Of a stretch of DNA of 21,666 nt, positions 10,444 through 18,335 are shown in pieces; within the stretch, counting starts at the first letter, position 1, and every line of letters begins with the position of its first letter. A program made the translations under genes and the position numbers. Origin of the DNA: a virus; IMG/VR virus record IMGVR_UViG_3300025305_003741, positions 1-21,666 of that record; one strand, 5' to 3'. Below the pieces are notes generated by a model. The model searched no databases, had not been told where the DNA came from, and saw only the letters and a list, made by a program, of their open reading frames with translations.

Positions 10444-10742
10444 TATTGAGTACTTAGTGGATTAGAAGTATTTATTTTAATTTCTTCTATTTGAAGTTTT
10501 AAGAGTTCAATTTCTGTAGCATTAACTGCTGAAGATTTACTATTATCAGCAATTTTTTGACCATTATCAGTAATTTTTTTATCCAACGGTGCTAAATTTA
10601 CTGTTTCTTGCTTAATATTAGATAGTGCTTCTAATTGAGTTGTAATTTCGCCATATTTAACAAAGCCCCCACCAATAGCTACAATAGCAGCTATCAATGC
10701 AGCTATACCCGCGAGTTGATCTTTTAATTTAAATTTACCCAT
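10443..10742 (-). CDS. Small membrane-anchored coiled-coil protein
   Basis: A 99-residue protein: short basic start MGKFKLKDQ, one TM span at about 10-29 (LAGIAALIAAIVAIGGGFV), then a polar coiled coil (about 31-90) with IELLKLQIEEIKIN. This topology, N-terminal TM with a coiled coil outside, resembles i-spanins and XhlA-like proteins but matches none decisively. It overlaps the large exported-protein gene by 8 nt and the Zn-ribbon gene by TAATG. A role in lysis or virion attachment is possible. Confidence 0.65.
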   Translation of the reverse strand: MGKFKLKDQLAGIAALIAAIVAIGGGFVKYGEITTQLEALSNIKQETVNLAPLDKKITDNGQKIADNSKSSAVNATEIELLKLQIEEIKINTSNPLSTQ

Positions 10743-12459
10743 TTTTTAATAATTCCAATTCTTTTAATAATCTCTGTTTTTTAAGATTAATTTTATGTAA
10801 GGCTTTTGCCTTAATTGCCACTTTATCATTTTTAATGTAGCTTGCAAGACTAACATTATCGTAAATTTGTCTATTATCAAAGATGTTTAATTGGTCTAAA
10901 TAAATATTTTTTGGCTTATAAAATATTGCATTTTTATATAAAGAAAGAGAAGCCTGTTCACTAGCCATAGCTTCTAATTTTATAAGATTTTTGATTTGTA
11001 GATTTTTAGCAATGTCCTTGATGTTAGCATCAACTTTATCCATTACTCTGTCAATATTTTTAACGAGAGCTTTTTCCGATTGTATCTTTTTTTGTTCGGA
11101 AGCACTTGCTGACGAAACCTTTGTAGGGCTTTCGCTATTGGATTCCTCTTCAGCAACTTTTTCTTGCGCTTCTTTTTTTTCGGCAACCGATTCTTCTTTT
11201 ATCTCTTCTTCTTTTTCTTCTTCGATTGCTTCTTCTTTTTCTTGTTTTTCTTTGATTTTTTCTTTTTCATTTGTGTTTTTTACCACTTTAGTGGTGGTAT
11301 TTGCAACTGTTTCTTTTTCCTCCATTATTGTTTCTTCTTCAATAATTTCTTCTTCCTGTGCAACCATTTCCTCTTCTTCAGAAACCATTGGTAAGAAAGT
11401 TTCGACGATCTCGTTTGTTTCCTCATAAAATTCCTCCACAGGTTCTTCCATTACTATTTCCTCTTCTACAAACTCTTCTTCAAAAGACATTTCTTCTTCC
11501 ATAAAAAATTCTTCAAAAAATTCTTCTGAGAATGAAAATTCCATAGTTGTTGTTTCCATTTCAAATACTGGTTCGTCAAAGGTCATCTCTTCATTAAATG
11601 AAAATTCTTCTTCTTCAAAATAGAACTCTTCCATATCTTCAAACACTTCTCCCTGTAAATCTTCTAGTGTTTCTTCTATGTCTTCTAATGCTGTTGATGT
11701 TTCTGTATCTAGGACGGTATTGTCATACGTCATGGTAAGTTTAGCACCTAAAAGATTCGGTCCACCCCTGCTTGCCGTACCCGTGTTATTATCAGTGCCA
11801 CTCCAGGACCAGTCTAATTTATTGGCTCCTGTATTATTAAATACTACTGTGTCATTGTATTGACCACATGCTGCAGATACACCTGCTAATGACGATGATG
11901 GATAACCATTACAATTTCCCTTGAATCCATCTATGTCTGTTCTTATTTGAGTTGTGGTAGATAAAACTGTTCCACTTGAATCTTTTACTTTAATGGTAAT
12001 TGTATGAGAGTCTGTAGCTCCACTATCACCTTCACAGTTTCCAGCTTCATGGTCACAGTTTGCGATATCAATATAATTATTAAGAGTAATCCCATTGTCC
12101 AACATATCCTGAGTACGAGTATTATTAGTTAAATTGATATCATCGGCGGATAATGTTGCCGTGCCTGTAACTTCAAAATCTCCACCCACACTCCATTTAT
12201 AGCCACAATTAGCTTGAGAAGTGGCACATGTAACTGTAAATCCATTTACAACAGTACCATTGGATACATAACCAGAACTACCAGGATTAATTTGGTCTGT
12301 AGAACTAGAATTCCAATCTACTCCATCTCCAGCATTGGGTAAAAGATTTCCTGTAGTTATATCTTCGGCTTTAACAGTATTAGAAAAACAACTTGCTACA
12401 GCATAGCAACAGAAAAATAGTATTGCGATCGCTTTAATTTTTATTTTGGTTGTGTCCAT
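10735..12459 (-). CDS. Large exported protein with Glu/Met/Phe-rich repeat region
   Basis: A 574-residue protein. Residues 1-32 are a signal sequence; a lipobox-like VASC (Cys24) makes a lipoprotein possible, and VKA-ED at 31-32 a normal cleavage site. Residues 33-250 are Ser/Thr/Asn/Gly-rich with several Cys, typical of a beta-rich extracellular or virion domain (ITTGNLLPNAGDGVDWNSSS). Residues about 255-440 are extremely acidic and built of Glu with Met and Phe (FSFNEE, FSFSEE, MSFEEE variants). Residues 440-574 form a helical coiled-coil tail. I do not recognise it; a surface or tail-adhesion protein is an inference from export and composition. Confidence 0.75.
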   Translation of the reverse strand: MDTTKIKIKAIAILFFCCYAVASCFSNTVKAEDITTGNLLPNAGDGVDWNSSSTDQINPGSSGYVSNGTVVNGFTVTCATSQANCGYKWSVGGDFEVTGTATLSADDINLTNNTRTQDMLDNGITLNNYIDIANCDHEAGNCEGDSGATDSHTITIKVKDSSGTVLSTTTQIRTDIDGFKGNCNGYPSSSLAGVSAACGQYNDTVVFNNTGANKLDWSWSGTDNNTGTASRGGPNLLGAKLTMTYDNTVLDTETSTALEDIEETLEDLQGEVFEDMEEFYFEEEEFSFNEEMTFDEPVFEMETTTMEFSFSEEFFEEFFMEEEMSFEEEFVEEEIVMEEPVEEFYEETNEIVETFLPMVSEEEEMVAQEEEIIEEETIMEEKETVANTTTKVVKNTNEKEKIKEKQEKEEAIEEEKEEEIKEESVAEKKEAQEKVAEEESNSESPTKVSSASASEQKKIQSEKALVKNIDRVMDKVDANIKDIAKNLQIKNLIKLEAMASEQASLSLYKNAIFYKPKNIYLDQLNIFDNRQIYDNVSLASYIKNDKVAIKAKALHKINLKKQRLLKELELLKNG

Positions 12460-13079
12460 TTGACCTTCTTATTTGTAGATGTGTCTACTGGAAGAGGTGT
12501 AGAATCTATAATAGGTGCAATTGTTTCTCGTTTTTTCATACGTTTAACATATGCTTTATAATCAGGTCTTTCAAAATCATATTTAGTCCAAAGGGCTAAA
12601 GCTTCTTTTCCAATCTTACCATCGATGGGACAGGGTGTTCCTGCTTGTATCATACTTTCAAATACTCTTTCATCTTGGCATAAGATTGCGACTGCTGCAA
12701 CTTTCATACCAAAGTCGTTTAAAATCCTAGCTAATTTAAGCCGTTCACAATTTTTGTCAATAAAATGTTTTCCTGCACTAACCCCAATGCCAAATGTTTG
12801 TACACCTGCTGAAGCTCCAACAGCACAAACATCTTGTGTCATTGAATTATAGGAAGGTGCTCCCGCAGTTGGAGGTGATGATCTTATGTCAGAATTTGAG
12901 GTGTTATTGGTGGTTGTTGTGGATTCAGAACCTGATTGATACGTAGTTGTCGATTCTGAAGTATATCCACCTTCAATAGCGGTATTGGTTCCAGAAACGT
13001 TAGTTTGGGTTGATCCGGCGATTGTTTTTGTTGAAAAAAATAATACAGTTAAAAAAACAAGTAGGAATCTTATTGACAT
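12441..13079 (-). CDS. Exported protein, marine-phage type, unknown
   Basis: A 212-residue protein from ATG 13079 (GGAG 10 nt upstream; the ATG at 13088 is too close). Signal peptide MSIRFLLVFLTVLFFSTKTIA. Residues about 23-75 are a Ser/Thr/Asn-rich linker. The folded part has the motif DVCAVGASAGVQTFGIGVSA, then NCERLKLARILNDFGMKVAA, ILCQDERVFESMIQAGTPCP and KIGKEALALW. From memory this Cys-containing domain recurs in uncultured marine phages. It overlaps the acidic-protein gene by 19 nt, so both exported proteins are co-produced. Function unknown; a virion or envelope protein is likely. Confidence 0.75.
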   Translation of the reverse strand: MSIRFLLVFLTVLFFSTKTIAGSTQTNVSGTNTAIEGGYTSESTTTYQSGSESTTTTNNTSNSDIRSSPPTAGAPSYNSMTQDVCAVGASAGVQTFGIGVSAGKHFIDKNCERLKLARILNDFGMKVAAVAILCQDERVFESMIQAGTPCPIDGKIGKEALALWTKYDFERPDYKAYVKRMKKRETIAPIIDSTPLPVDTSTNKKVKWTQPK

Positions 13080-13216
13080 GATCCACATTCTCCAGTGTCA
13101 TCAATAACTAAACCTTCAGGTTCTTTACACTCACAATTGTCACATTTACAATCAGAATGATCTGCTTCTATACAATGACATAGGTGATTACATTTTTTAC
13201 AAAATCTATTTTCCAT
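13070..13216 (-). CDS. 48-residue protein with ten cysteines
   Basis: ATG 13216 opens a 48-codon frame with Cys at 6, 9, 13, 15, 23, 25, 28, 30, 44 and 47, plus His at 11, 14 and 20 (for example FCKKCNHLCHC and CKCDNCECKE). Ten Cys in 48 residues with CxC and CxxC spacing looks like a small metallothionein or a multi-zinc knuckle. It overlaps the 31-residue gene by 11 nt and the exported-protein gene start by 10 nt, in the tight style of this operon. No known family can be named. It may be cytoplasmic, since no signal peptide is seen. Confidence 0.75.
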   Translation of the reverse strand: MENRFCKKCNHLCHCIEADHSDCKCDNCECKEPEGLVIDDTGECGSCQ

Positions 13217-13301
13217 CTTTTTTTTCAGGCAATCCACTTCCTAGCCATTTAACAAACTTCGTCCACGGCCAACAAATAATGCCTATTATTTTTTTAATCA
13301 T
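13206..13301 (-). CDS. 31-residue amphipathic membrane-associated peptide
   Basis: ATG 13301 has GGAG 7 nt upstream and overlaps the preceding gene's stop by 8 nt. The peptide (MIKKIIGIICWPWTKFVKWL, then GSGLPEKKDGK) has a hydrophobic, Trp-rich centre with Lys spaced along it, suggesting an in-plane membrane helix rather than a full span. A longer in-frame opening to 13415 would overlap the upstream gene and lacks a ribosome site, so I choose the short form. Confidence 0.65.
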   Translation of the reverse strand: MIKKIIGIICWPWTKFVKWLGSGLPEKKDGK

Positions 13302-13947
13302 CTTTGGTCTCCTCAATATTGTAGAAGAATCTATCAGAATCTTCTGTTTTCCATTTTCGACTATTTTCAACAGTCCAATCATTGGTTTGTACCTTCCAAT
13401 CAGTCGGAACTTCATCTTTCACCGTAAAAGATGGTACGTTCCATATTAATCTATTGTTTGGCTGAGCTGCATAGTTGCCATTTTCAAGGGCTAGTATGTG
13501 CGCGCACTTATGTTCGTGCGGGATTTCCGAATGATCTGTATCGACTATATTACTCTCTGGGTGTGCCCAGTCAACTGTAAAAAGATAGTTTCCATAATGC
13601 CATCTCTTATCTTTTCCTATATATTTTCCAGATTGTCCACTTAAGATATCGTAAGTAGTAATAGCAGGATAGTAACTGAAACAATTCCAAAGCTCCAACT
13701 CGTCAAGTCGCATCTGAGGAACTTTTTTGACATCAAAGCCTCTTTGGATAAAGGCGCTAATCGGTAAACGATAGAAGACAGCACCATTTTCCATAATTGC
13801 ATGAAAGAGTATTGCACTCCCTGAAAGCGATGCCATCCCAAAGATGATACAGTCTTCAGCTTCTCCCACATGTCCGGAAAGGTCATAGAGATATTCCCTT
13901 CTGATCTGCGAATATATCGCAGGAATATTCGCATTTAAGTAAGCCAT
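13294..13947 (-). CDS. Conserved marine phage protein, unknown
   Basis: A 217-residue protein starting MAYLNANIPAIYSQIRREYL. Dense conserved-looking blocks follow: EAEDCIIFGMASLSGSAILF, NGAVFYRLPISAFIQRGFDV, LELWNCFSYYPAITTYD, GNYLFTVDWAHPESN and HKCAHILALENGNYAAQPNN. From memory this block order is one of the more strongly conserved hypothetical proteins in SAR11-type marine phages. The C-terminal 40 residues are Trp-rich repeats (DWKVQTNDWTVENSRKWKTE). No catalytic motif I can name. A cytoplasmic globular protein is suggested by lack of signal peptide. Confidence 0.8.
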   Translation of the reverse strand: MAYLNANIPAIYSQIRREYLYDLSGHVGEAEDCIIFGMASLSGSAILFHAIMENGAVFYRLPISAFIQRGFDVKKVPQMRLDELELWNCFSYYPAITTYDILSGQSGKYIGKDKRWHYGNYLFTVDWAHPESNIVDTDHSEIPHEHKCAHILALENGNYAAQPNNRLIWNVPSFTVKDEVPTDWKVQTNDWTVENSRKWKTEDSDRFFYNIEETKDD

Positions 13948-13974
13948 CCAACATAAAATCCTAGTATGTAATTA

Positions 13975-14067
13975 TTAAAGTGCTACTATAATTAATATAA
14001 TAACAACAACGGCTACGCCAATCACAATTTTTCTGTGATCTTGCCACAAGTGTTTAAGTGTTTCCAT
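13975..14067 (-). CDS. 30-residue single-TM micro-protein
   Basis: A perfect AGGAGG lies 4 nt before ATG 14067. Residues 1-13 are polar and basic (METLKHLWQDHRK) and 14-30 a hydrophobic span (IVIGVAVVVIILIIVAL). It fills the gap between the polymerase gene (stop 14076) and the 217-residue protein. Of all micro-genes in the window it has the best ribosome-binding site. Type II membrane peptide; function unknown. Confidence 0.75.
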   Translation of the reverse strand: METLKHLWQDHRKIVIGVAVVVIILIIVAL

Positions 14068-14075
14068 GTTTCCTC

Positions 14076-15932
14076 CTAATGTATTTGACCCCAGTTTTCA
14101 CCAGATTCATAATCTACCTTATTTGGTACTTCTAGTTTAACTGCTGATTCCATAATATCAACAATTTGTTCTGCTTCTTTATCATCTTTTATCGAAATAT
14201 CCAACTCATCATGTATTTGAATATGAGGTATAATATCCGCTTTATAGAGTTCTACCATAGCTTTTTTTGTCATATCTGCCGCAGATCCCTGTATTAATTT
14301 ATTTAAAGCCTTATAAGTGAAAGCTCTCCTGATCCCTGGTCCGTGTTCCTGAAGTGCTGCTTCGTGTGTTAATGGCTTATGGATACCGAATACTGCAGGT
14401 TCCCATAAATGAAAACGGCATAATCGTCCAAGCAAAGTTCGTATCTGTCCACGATTTTGAGCTCTTCTTGATACAGTTTCCATAAGTTGTTTAACAAAAG
14501 GAACTTTATTGTGGTAAGTTGCAAATAGTTCTGCTGCCTTATTTTTACTCACTCCCAATTCAGCTTGTAACTTGGCTTTACCCATTCCATAAAATAATCC
14601 TAAATTAATAGTTTTAGCTTGAATACGAGGTATCTCTGCCATATCAGCTACTATCTTATGAAAGTCTGCTTCTCCTTCTTTGTAGGATTCTAAGACATCA
14701 TAAACACCAGGTAAATTTTGAAGAGATGCGTAGTGTACTACGAGTCTTGGTTCTTGTTGCGAATAGTCAAAACACCCCCACTTACATCCTTCTTCAGGGA
14801 TGAATAGACTTCTAATTAAAGGTCCAAGATCCTTGTTTCTTGCAGGAACTTGCTGGAGATTTGGATTCTGATACGAGAATCTTCCCGTAACCGTTCCTCC
14901 ATTATCGGATCTCAGTTGATTAATTTCTGAATGTATTCTTCCATGATGTTCGTGTTTTAAAATAGTATCAATGAACGTGGTATGGGCTTTATTAATTTCT
15001 CTAGCTTGAGCAATTTTTTTTACTAAAGGATGCCGATGATTTTGTAAAAAGTTTTTAGTAAAAGAAGGTGCCTCTGTTTTTTCAGTTCGTTCATAGGGCA
15101 GTTTTAACTTGTCGAATATTTTTGCAACAGAAGTCGCAGCCCATATTTGTGGTTCGATGTTTGTTTCTTTTTTAATTTCTAGTAATAACTGTTCTTCTTT
15201 TGTTGCTAGTTGTTTCTTAGTTTGGTTCGCTTTTTCAACTTGTACACGAACTCCCTTAAAACGCATATCAACTAGACAGGGAAATAAATCTGTTTCTAAA
15301 TTAAAAATTGATTCAACGTCTTGGTTAATAATTTCTTGTTTTAGCTTTTGCCAAAGATCATAAGTAACTCTGGCATCTTTTTCTGCATAGTTGCCTACAT
15401 AGAGAGCTGGAAGTCTCCACATTTCTGCTTTAGGATCAATGCCCCATTCTTTAGCAGCGGTTTGAAGAGCGAGTTCATCTTTTCCATATCCTAAATATTC
15501 TTTACTGACACTATTTAAATCGTATCGCATTCTATTTTCATCAACGAGGGATGTGGCGATCATCGTGTCAACGATTAATCCATTAATTTCCATACCCATC
15601 GAACGAATCCAACAAACGTCATACATAGCGTTGTGAAATATTTTAACGGCATTATTTTTTAAGAGATCTCTAAACCAAGGTAAAACTCTAGTAGGTTCCA
15701 TATTACCTCCACCCTCGTGATCGAAAGGGAAGTATCTACAATAATCATTGGTAGCAACTGAAATACCTACAACCTTACCTTCTTGGATAACAGCTCCTGA
15801 ACCCATATGATGATTTAAATTAGGATCACAGGTTTCTAAATCGATAGCTATTTCGTCATAGCTATTTAAATTAGGTAGTTCTGTGGGTTTAACCCACTCT
15901 TTCTGTGCTTCAAATTTTGGAGTTATCACCAC
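14076..15932 (-). CDS. polA-like: DNA polymerase I (family A) with 3'-5' exonuclease
   Basis: A 618-residue replicative polymerase. The exonuclease domain (1-200) shows all catalytic residues: IDLE (Asp31, Glu33), FHNAMYD (Asn101, Asp105) and YAEKD (Tyr182, Asp186). The polymerase domain has motif A DYSQQEPR (Asp389, Glu394), motif B Arg436-Lys440-Leu444-Tyr448 (QAKTINLGLFYG) and motif C HDE (574-576). No 5'-nuclease domain is present, as usual for phage PolA. The residue equivalent to E. coli Phe762 is Leu444; published marine surveys link Leu762 to slower, possibly temperate replication. A GTG codon serves as start, 23 nt inside the nuclease gene. It anchors the replication module. Confidence 0.97.
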   Translation of the reverse strand: MVITPKFEAQKEWVKPTELPNLNSYDEIAIDLETCDPNLNHHMGSGAVIQEGKVVGISVATNDYCRYFPFDHEGGGNMEPTRVLPWFRDLLKNNAVKIFHNAMYDVCWIRSMGMEINGLIVDTMIATSLVDENRMRYDLNSVSKEYLGYGKDELALQTAAKEWGIDPKAEMWRLPALYVGNYAEKDARVTYDLWQKLKQEIINQDVESIFNLETDLFPCLVDMRFKGVRVQVEKANQTKKQLATKEEQLLLEIKKETNIEPQIWAATSVAKIFDKLKLPYERTEKTEAPSFTKNFLQNHRHPLVKKIAQAREINKAHTTFIDTILKHEHHGRIHSEINQLRSDNGGTVTGRFSYQNPNLQQVPARNKDLGPLIRSLFIPEEGCKWGCFDYSQQEPRLVVHYASLQNLPGVYDVLESYKEGEADFHKIVADMAEIPRIQAKTINLGLFYGMGKAKLQAELGVSKNKAAELFATYHNKVPFVKQLMETVSRRAQNRGQIRTLLGRLCRFHLWEPAVFGIHKPLTHEAALQEHGPGIRRAFTYKALNKLIQGSAADMTKKAMVELYKADIIPHIQIHDELDISIKDDKEAEQIVDIMESAVKLEVPNKVDYESGENWGQIH

Positions 15933-16281
15933 GTTCTACTTTCCACTTTCTATAGCCATCTATCCATTTCTCTTGTTTAATTTCTGTGAAAGTTATTCCT
16001 TTAGGAGGGTGGTAATGTCCTTCCATACGTTCATCAATATAAAAAAGTTTGACACCTAGTTTTTTCTGTAAAGCAGTTAAACTGCGATGGATGGGATATC
16101 CATCTCTTTTTCTTTTTAAGTAGGTTTTAATATCTAATAATTCTGTAATTCCATCAGGATGAGTTATAGAAATATCATAGGGACCATGTTGTTCTACATT
16201 TTTACAAACGACACACCCTTTTTTTAAAAAATAAATAATTGCTCTTTTTTCGTTAATTGTTCCCTTGGTGCTTGTTTTCAT
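15910..16281 (-). CDS. PD-(D/E)XK nuclease-like protein
   Basis: A 123-residue protein with the small PD-(D/E)XK pattern: INEKRAIIYFLKKGCVVCKN (Glu11), GPYDISI (Asp36) and LLDIKT (Asp50, Lys52), followed by a basic stretch LKRKRDGYPIHRS. This matches small phage and intron-type endonucleases or Holliday-junction resolvase-like proteins of the replication module. It overlaps the SET gene upstream by ATGA and the polymerase downstream by 23 nt. The second Cys pair (23, 26) is not clearly a metal site. Substrate unknown. Confidence 0.65.
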   Translation of the reverse strand: MKTSTKGTINEKRAIIYFLKKGCVVCKNVEQHGPYDISITHPDGITELLDIKTYLKRKRDGYPIHRSLTALQKKLGVKLFYIDERMEGHYHPPKGITFTEIKQEKWIDGYRKWKVERGDNSKI

Positions 16282-16574
16282 ATATTATAAAATGTGTAAC
16301 GTATCGTGATCTCTTCTCCCTTTTTGAGATCGCGTAAAGAAACGAGTGACCACTTCTTAGTATATTTTTCATCACGCAATTCTACTTTCACCACGTTAGG
16401 GGTGTTGGAATGATTAATGAATCCACCAAGTGGTGTTCTAAGAATTTCTTCCCCAATTTTAATGTGAGTAATACCAAGATTAGTTCCTTGGGCGATTCCT
16501 TCTTTGGCGAAGAGTCCTAAGCCATTGACTTTACTTTGTTTTATAGTGAGTGATTCGGGTAAAGGTTTATACAT
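16278..16574 (-). CDS. Minimal SET-domain protein
   Basis: A 98-residue protein almost wholly made of the SET core: LTIKQSKVNGLGLFAKEGIA at the N-terminus (G-x-G-L-F-A), GGFINHSNTPN (50-60) for the N-H-S signature that binds S-adenosylmethionine, and LRDLKKGEEITIRYTF (80-95) for the G-E-E-I-T-x-x-Y active-site end. No pre- or post-SET region and no SET-I insert. SET proteins methylate lysines on proteins; here the target is unknown, perhaps a host or phage DNA-binding protein. It lies in the replication operon with 1- and 4-nt overlaps. The conserved Tyr is present, so activity is plausible. Confidence 0.88.
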   Translation of the reverse strand: MYKPLPESLTIKQSKVNGLGLFAKEGIAQGTNLGITHIKIGEEILRTPLGGFINHSNTPNVVKVELRDEKYTKKWSLVSLRDLKKGEEITIRYTFYNI

Positions 16575-16780
16575 CAGCTATAATCCCTCTCGATGATCAT
16601 TTCACAATAGTGAATTGCTTTCAATATATCTTCCTTCCCATTCTTTTCTTTATGCCTACAAATATATTTTATAGCACTGCCTTCTGCAAAGAGCAACTTA
16701 TTCTCATTAATAAAGGTACTAGGCTGGATCTTCATTTTTCTATAATGAGATCCTCCTATTTGTTTATCGTATGCACTCAT
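16574..16780 (-). CDS. DUF3310 (phage nucleotide-kinase-like) protein
   Basis: A 68-residue protein from ATG 16780; the upstream in-frame codons overlap the micro-gene and are out of family. The signature YDKQIGGSHYRKMKIQPSTF is the N-terminus of DUF3310 proteins, and the rest (LLFAEGSAIKYICRHKEKNG, then LKAIHYCEMIIE) matches the family's helices. DUF3310 has been annotated as a phage nucleotide kinase-like family; a role in nucleotide metabolism is likely but not proven. Start overlaps the micro-gene stop by ATGA. Confidence 0.88.
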   Translation of the reverse strand: MSAYDKQIGGSHYRKMKIQPSTFINENKLLFAEGSAIKYICRHKEKNGKEDILKAIHYCEMIIERDYS

Positions 16781-16863
16781 AGAATATACCAAAGGTTCAA
16801 TACAAAGCAGCATGCCCAAACAACCACAACTGTTTTCCACCAATGTTTTTTTATTAATATCAT
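16777..16863 (-). CDS. 28-residue single-TM micro-protein
   Basis: AAAGGAG lies 8 nt before ATG 16863. The ATG overlaps the helicase stop (ATGA), and its own stop overlaps the DUF3310 start in the same way. The peptide is MILIKKHWWKTVVVVWACCF, then VLNLWYIL: a basic head and one Trp/Val-rich span with a Cys pair. Double ATGA coupling plus a good ribosome site make it among the best supported micro-genes here. Function unknown. Confidence 0.75.
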   Translation of the reverse strand: MILIKKHWWKTVVVVWACCFVLNLWYIL

Positions 16864-18335
16864 ATTTTATACTCCTTTCTTCTGTCTTTTCCCCTAATTA
16901 AGAATAGATTTTGTTTTGCTCTTGTTACACCTACGTACCAAACACGATGTTCTTCGTCCTGTTTGGAAATTGATTTTTTTGATGCCTTCAAGGTGTTCGC
17001 TGTTTGATCTTGTAGTAAAGCTACATTCTCTGCTTCTCCACCTTTAGCTCCATGAATAGTTGATATCTTAACTCTAGGAGGTACTCTTAAATCTTCACCG
17101 TTGATTCGCATTGATCGGATGTAGGCAGACATTTGAGGCGAAACTGCCGTGAAAACATCATACCAAGAACCTTTCTCCTTTATTCCAACTTCTTCTAAAG
17201 TAAATTCTTTATCTAGGGTTTCTTTAAATTGCTTATCCATTCTTTCAAAAATACGTGTGATTTCTATAGTGTTTAATTTTCCGCCTTTTCTCCATTTTTC
17301 CCAGTTTAAAATATCTCTATATAAACTTTCGCTGATGCTTCTACCACTTTTGCTTTCAAAGTAAATTCCTTTTTTCTTTAAGATAGGAATAAGTCCTCTG
17401 ATGAGTTCATTGGTTCTAGCTAAGATCAACCAAGTTCCTTTTGACATATCTAGTTGATTGATGGAAAAAACTAAATTAATCGAACCTAGTTCATCCCTAG
17501 GTTTGTATGTTTTATTAATACGGTTATCTATTTTAGAGATTATTTTAAGGGCTATTTCTTGTACTTCTGTGGGTATCCTATTGGATTGGGTTAAAGGAAT
17601 TTCTTTTGCATCGAAATTAATAAAGGATTCTACATCAGCCCCCGCCCAACCAAAAATAGCTTGGTCGTCATCTCCAGCAACATAAATGTCTTTAGAGTAT
17701 TCCTGTAGTTTTTTAACCATGCCCCATTGTATGAGAGATAGATCTTGTGCTTCATCGATAAAAATGACATCAAATTCTGGACAATGACCACAGTTTATGA
17801 ATTTTTGTATCATATCCGTGAAGTCAATTAAGTGATAGGTCTTCTTATAAGAATCAATTTCTTTAGAAATGATATCTAATTTATCTCTTTCTATTTTTCC
17901 TAAATGTTCGTTATGGTCTAATTGATCTAAAGCACTAATTTTTTTTACTCTAGCCAGATTAACTATATTTAAGTATTCACTATTTGAGGTAAATATTCCG
18001 TTGTATTCATTTTTTTCATAATTTGCATAATTAATTCTTACTCCGATCGTTTCTCCTATAGAACGGTAATGTTCTTCCTGAATAACATCTTCTTCTCTTA
18101 ATCCTAGATAATTAAAAGTAAAAGAATGAAGAGTTTGAAAATATTTTAAATCTTTTTTATTAAGGTTTGGAAATTCTTTCAGAAATCTATCTCTTGCCTC
18201 ATAGGCAGCTTTACGAGTGAAAGCAAAATAACCAATACGAGCTAGAGGTGTTCCATTATCAATATATTCTTTTACTTTTTCTAAGAGGGTGTGTGTCTTT
18301 CCTGTTCCAGGAGGACCGATAACTTTATAATTCAT
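16860..18335 (-). CDS. UvrD/Rep-like superfamily 1 helicase
   Basis: A 491-residue SF1 helicase. Motif I GPPGTGKT (7-14), motif Ia FAFTRKAAYEAR (38-48), motif II DEAQD (194-198), motif III GDDDQAIFGWAGA (221-233), motif V STIHGAKGGEAENV (425-438), and motif VI YVGVTRAKQNL (467-477). It is shorter than UvrD/Rep (about 670-720) and lacks a full 2B insert, like several phage SF1 helicases. ATP-driven unwinding ahead of PolA is its likely task. Starts in a TAATG overlap with the primase stop. I cannot decide polarity from sequence. Confidence 0.95.
   Translation of the reverse strand: MNYKVIGPPGTGKTHTLLEKVKEYIDNGTPLARIGYFAFTRKAAYEARDRFLKEFPNLNKKDLKYFQTLHSFTFNYLGLREEDVIQEEHYRSIGETIGVRINYANYEKNEYNGIFTSNSEYLNIVNLARVKKISALDQLDHNEHLGKIERDKLDIISKEIDSYKKTYHLIDFTDMIQKFINCGHCPEFDVIFIDEAQDLSLIQWGMVKKLQEYSKDIYVAGDDDQAIFGWAGADVESFINFDAKEIPLTQSNRIPTEVQEIALKIISKIDNRINKTYKPRDELGSINLVFSINQLDMSKGTWLILARTNELIRGLIPILKKKGIYFESKSGRSISESLYRDILNWEKWRKGGKLNTIEITRIFERMDKQFKETLDKEFTLEEVGIKEKGSWYDVFTAVSPQMSAYIRSMRINGEDLRVPPRVKISTIHGAKGGEAENVALLQDQTANTLKASKKSISKQDEEHRVWYVGVTRAKQNLFLIRGKDRRKEYKI

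Noticed and set aside
10991-11428. Plus-strand Ser/Phe-rich frames opposite the acidic repeat protein
   Set aside because: Their poly-Ser and poly-Phe content is just the complement of the GAA-rich repeat; no start signals.
16550-16897. 115-codon plus-strand frame
   Set aside because: It runs opposite DUF3310 and a micro-gene that have better evidence (family signature, ribosome site, ATGA overlaps).
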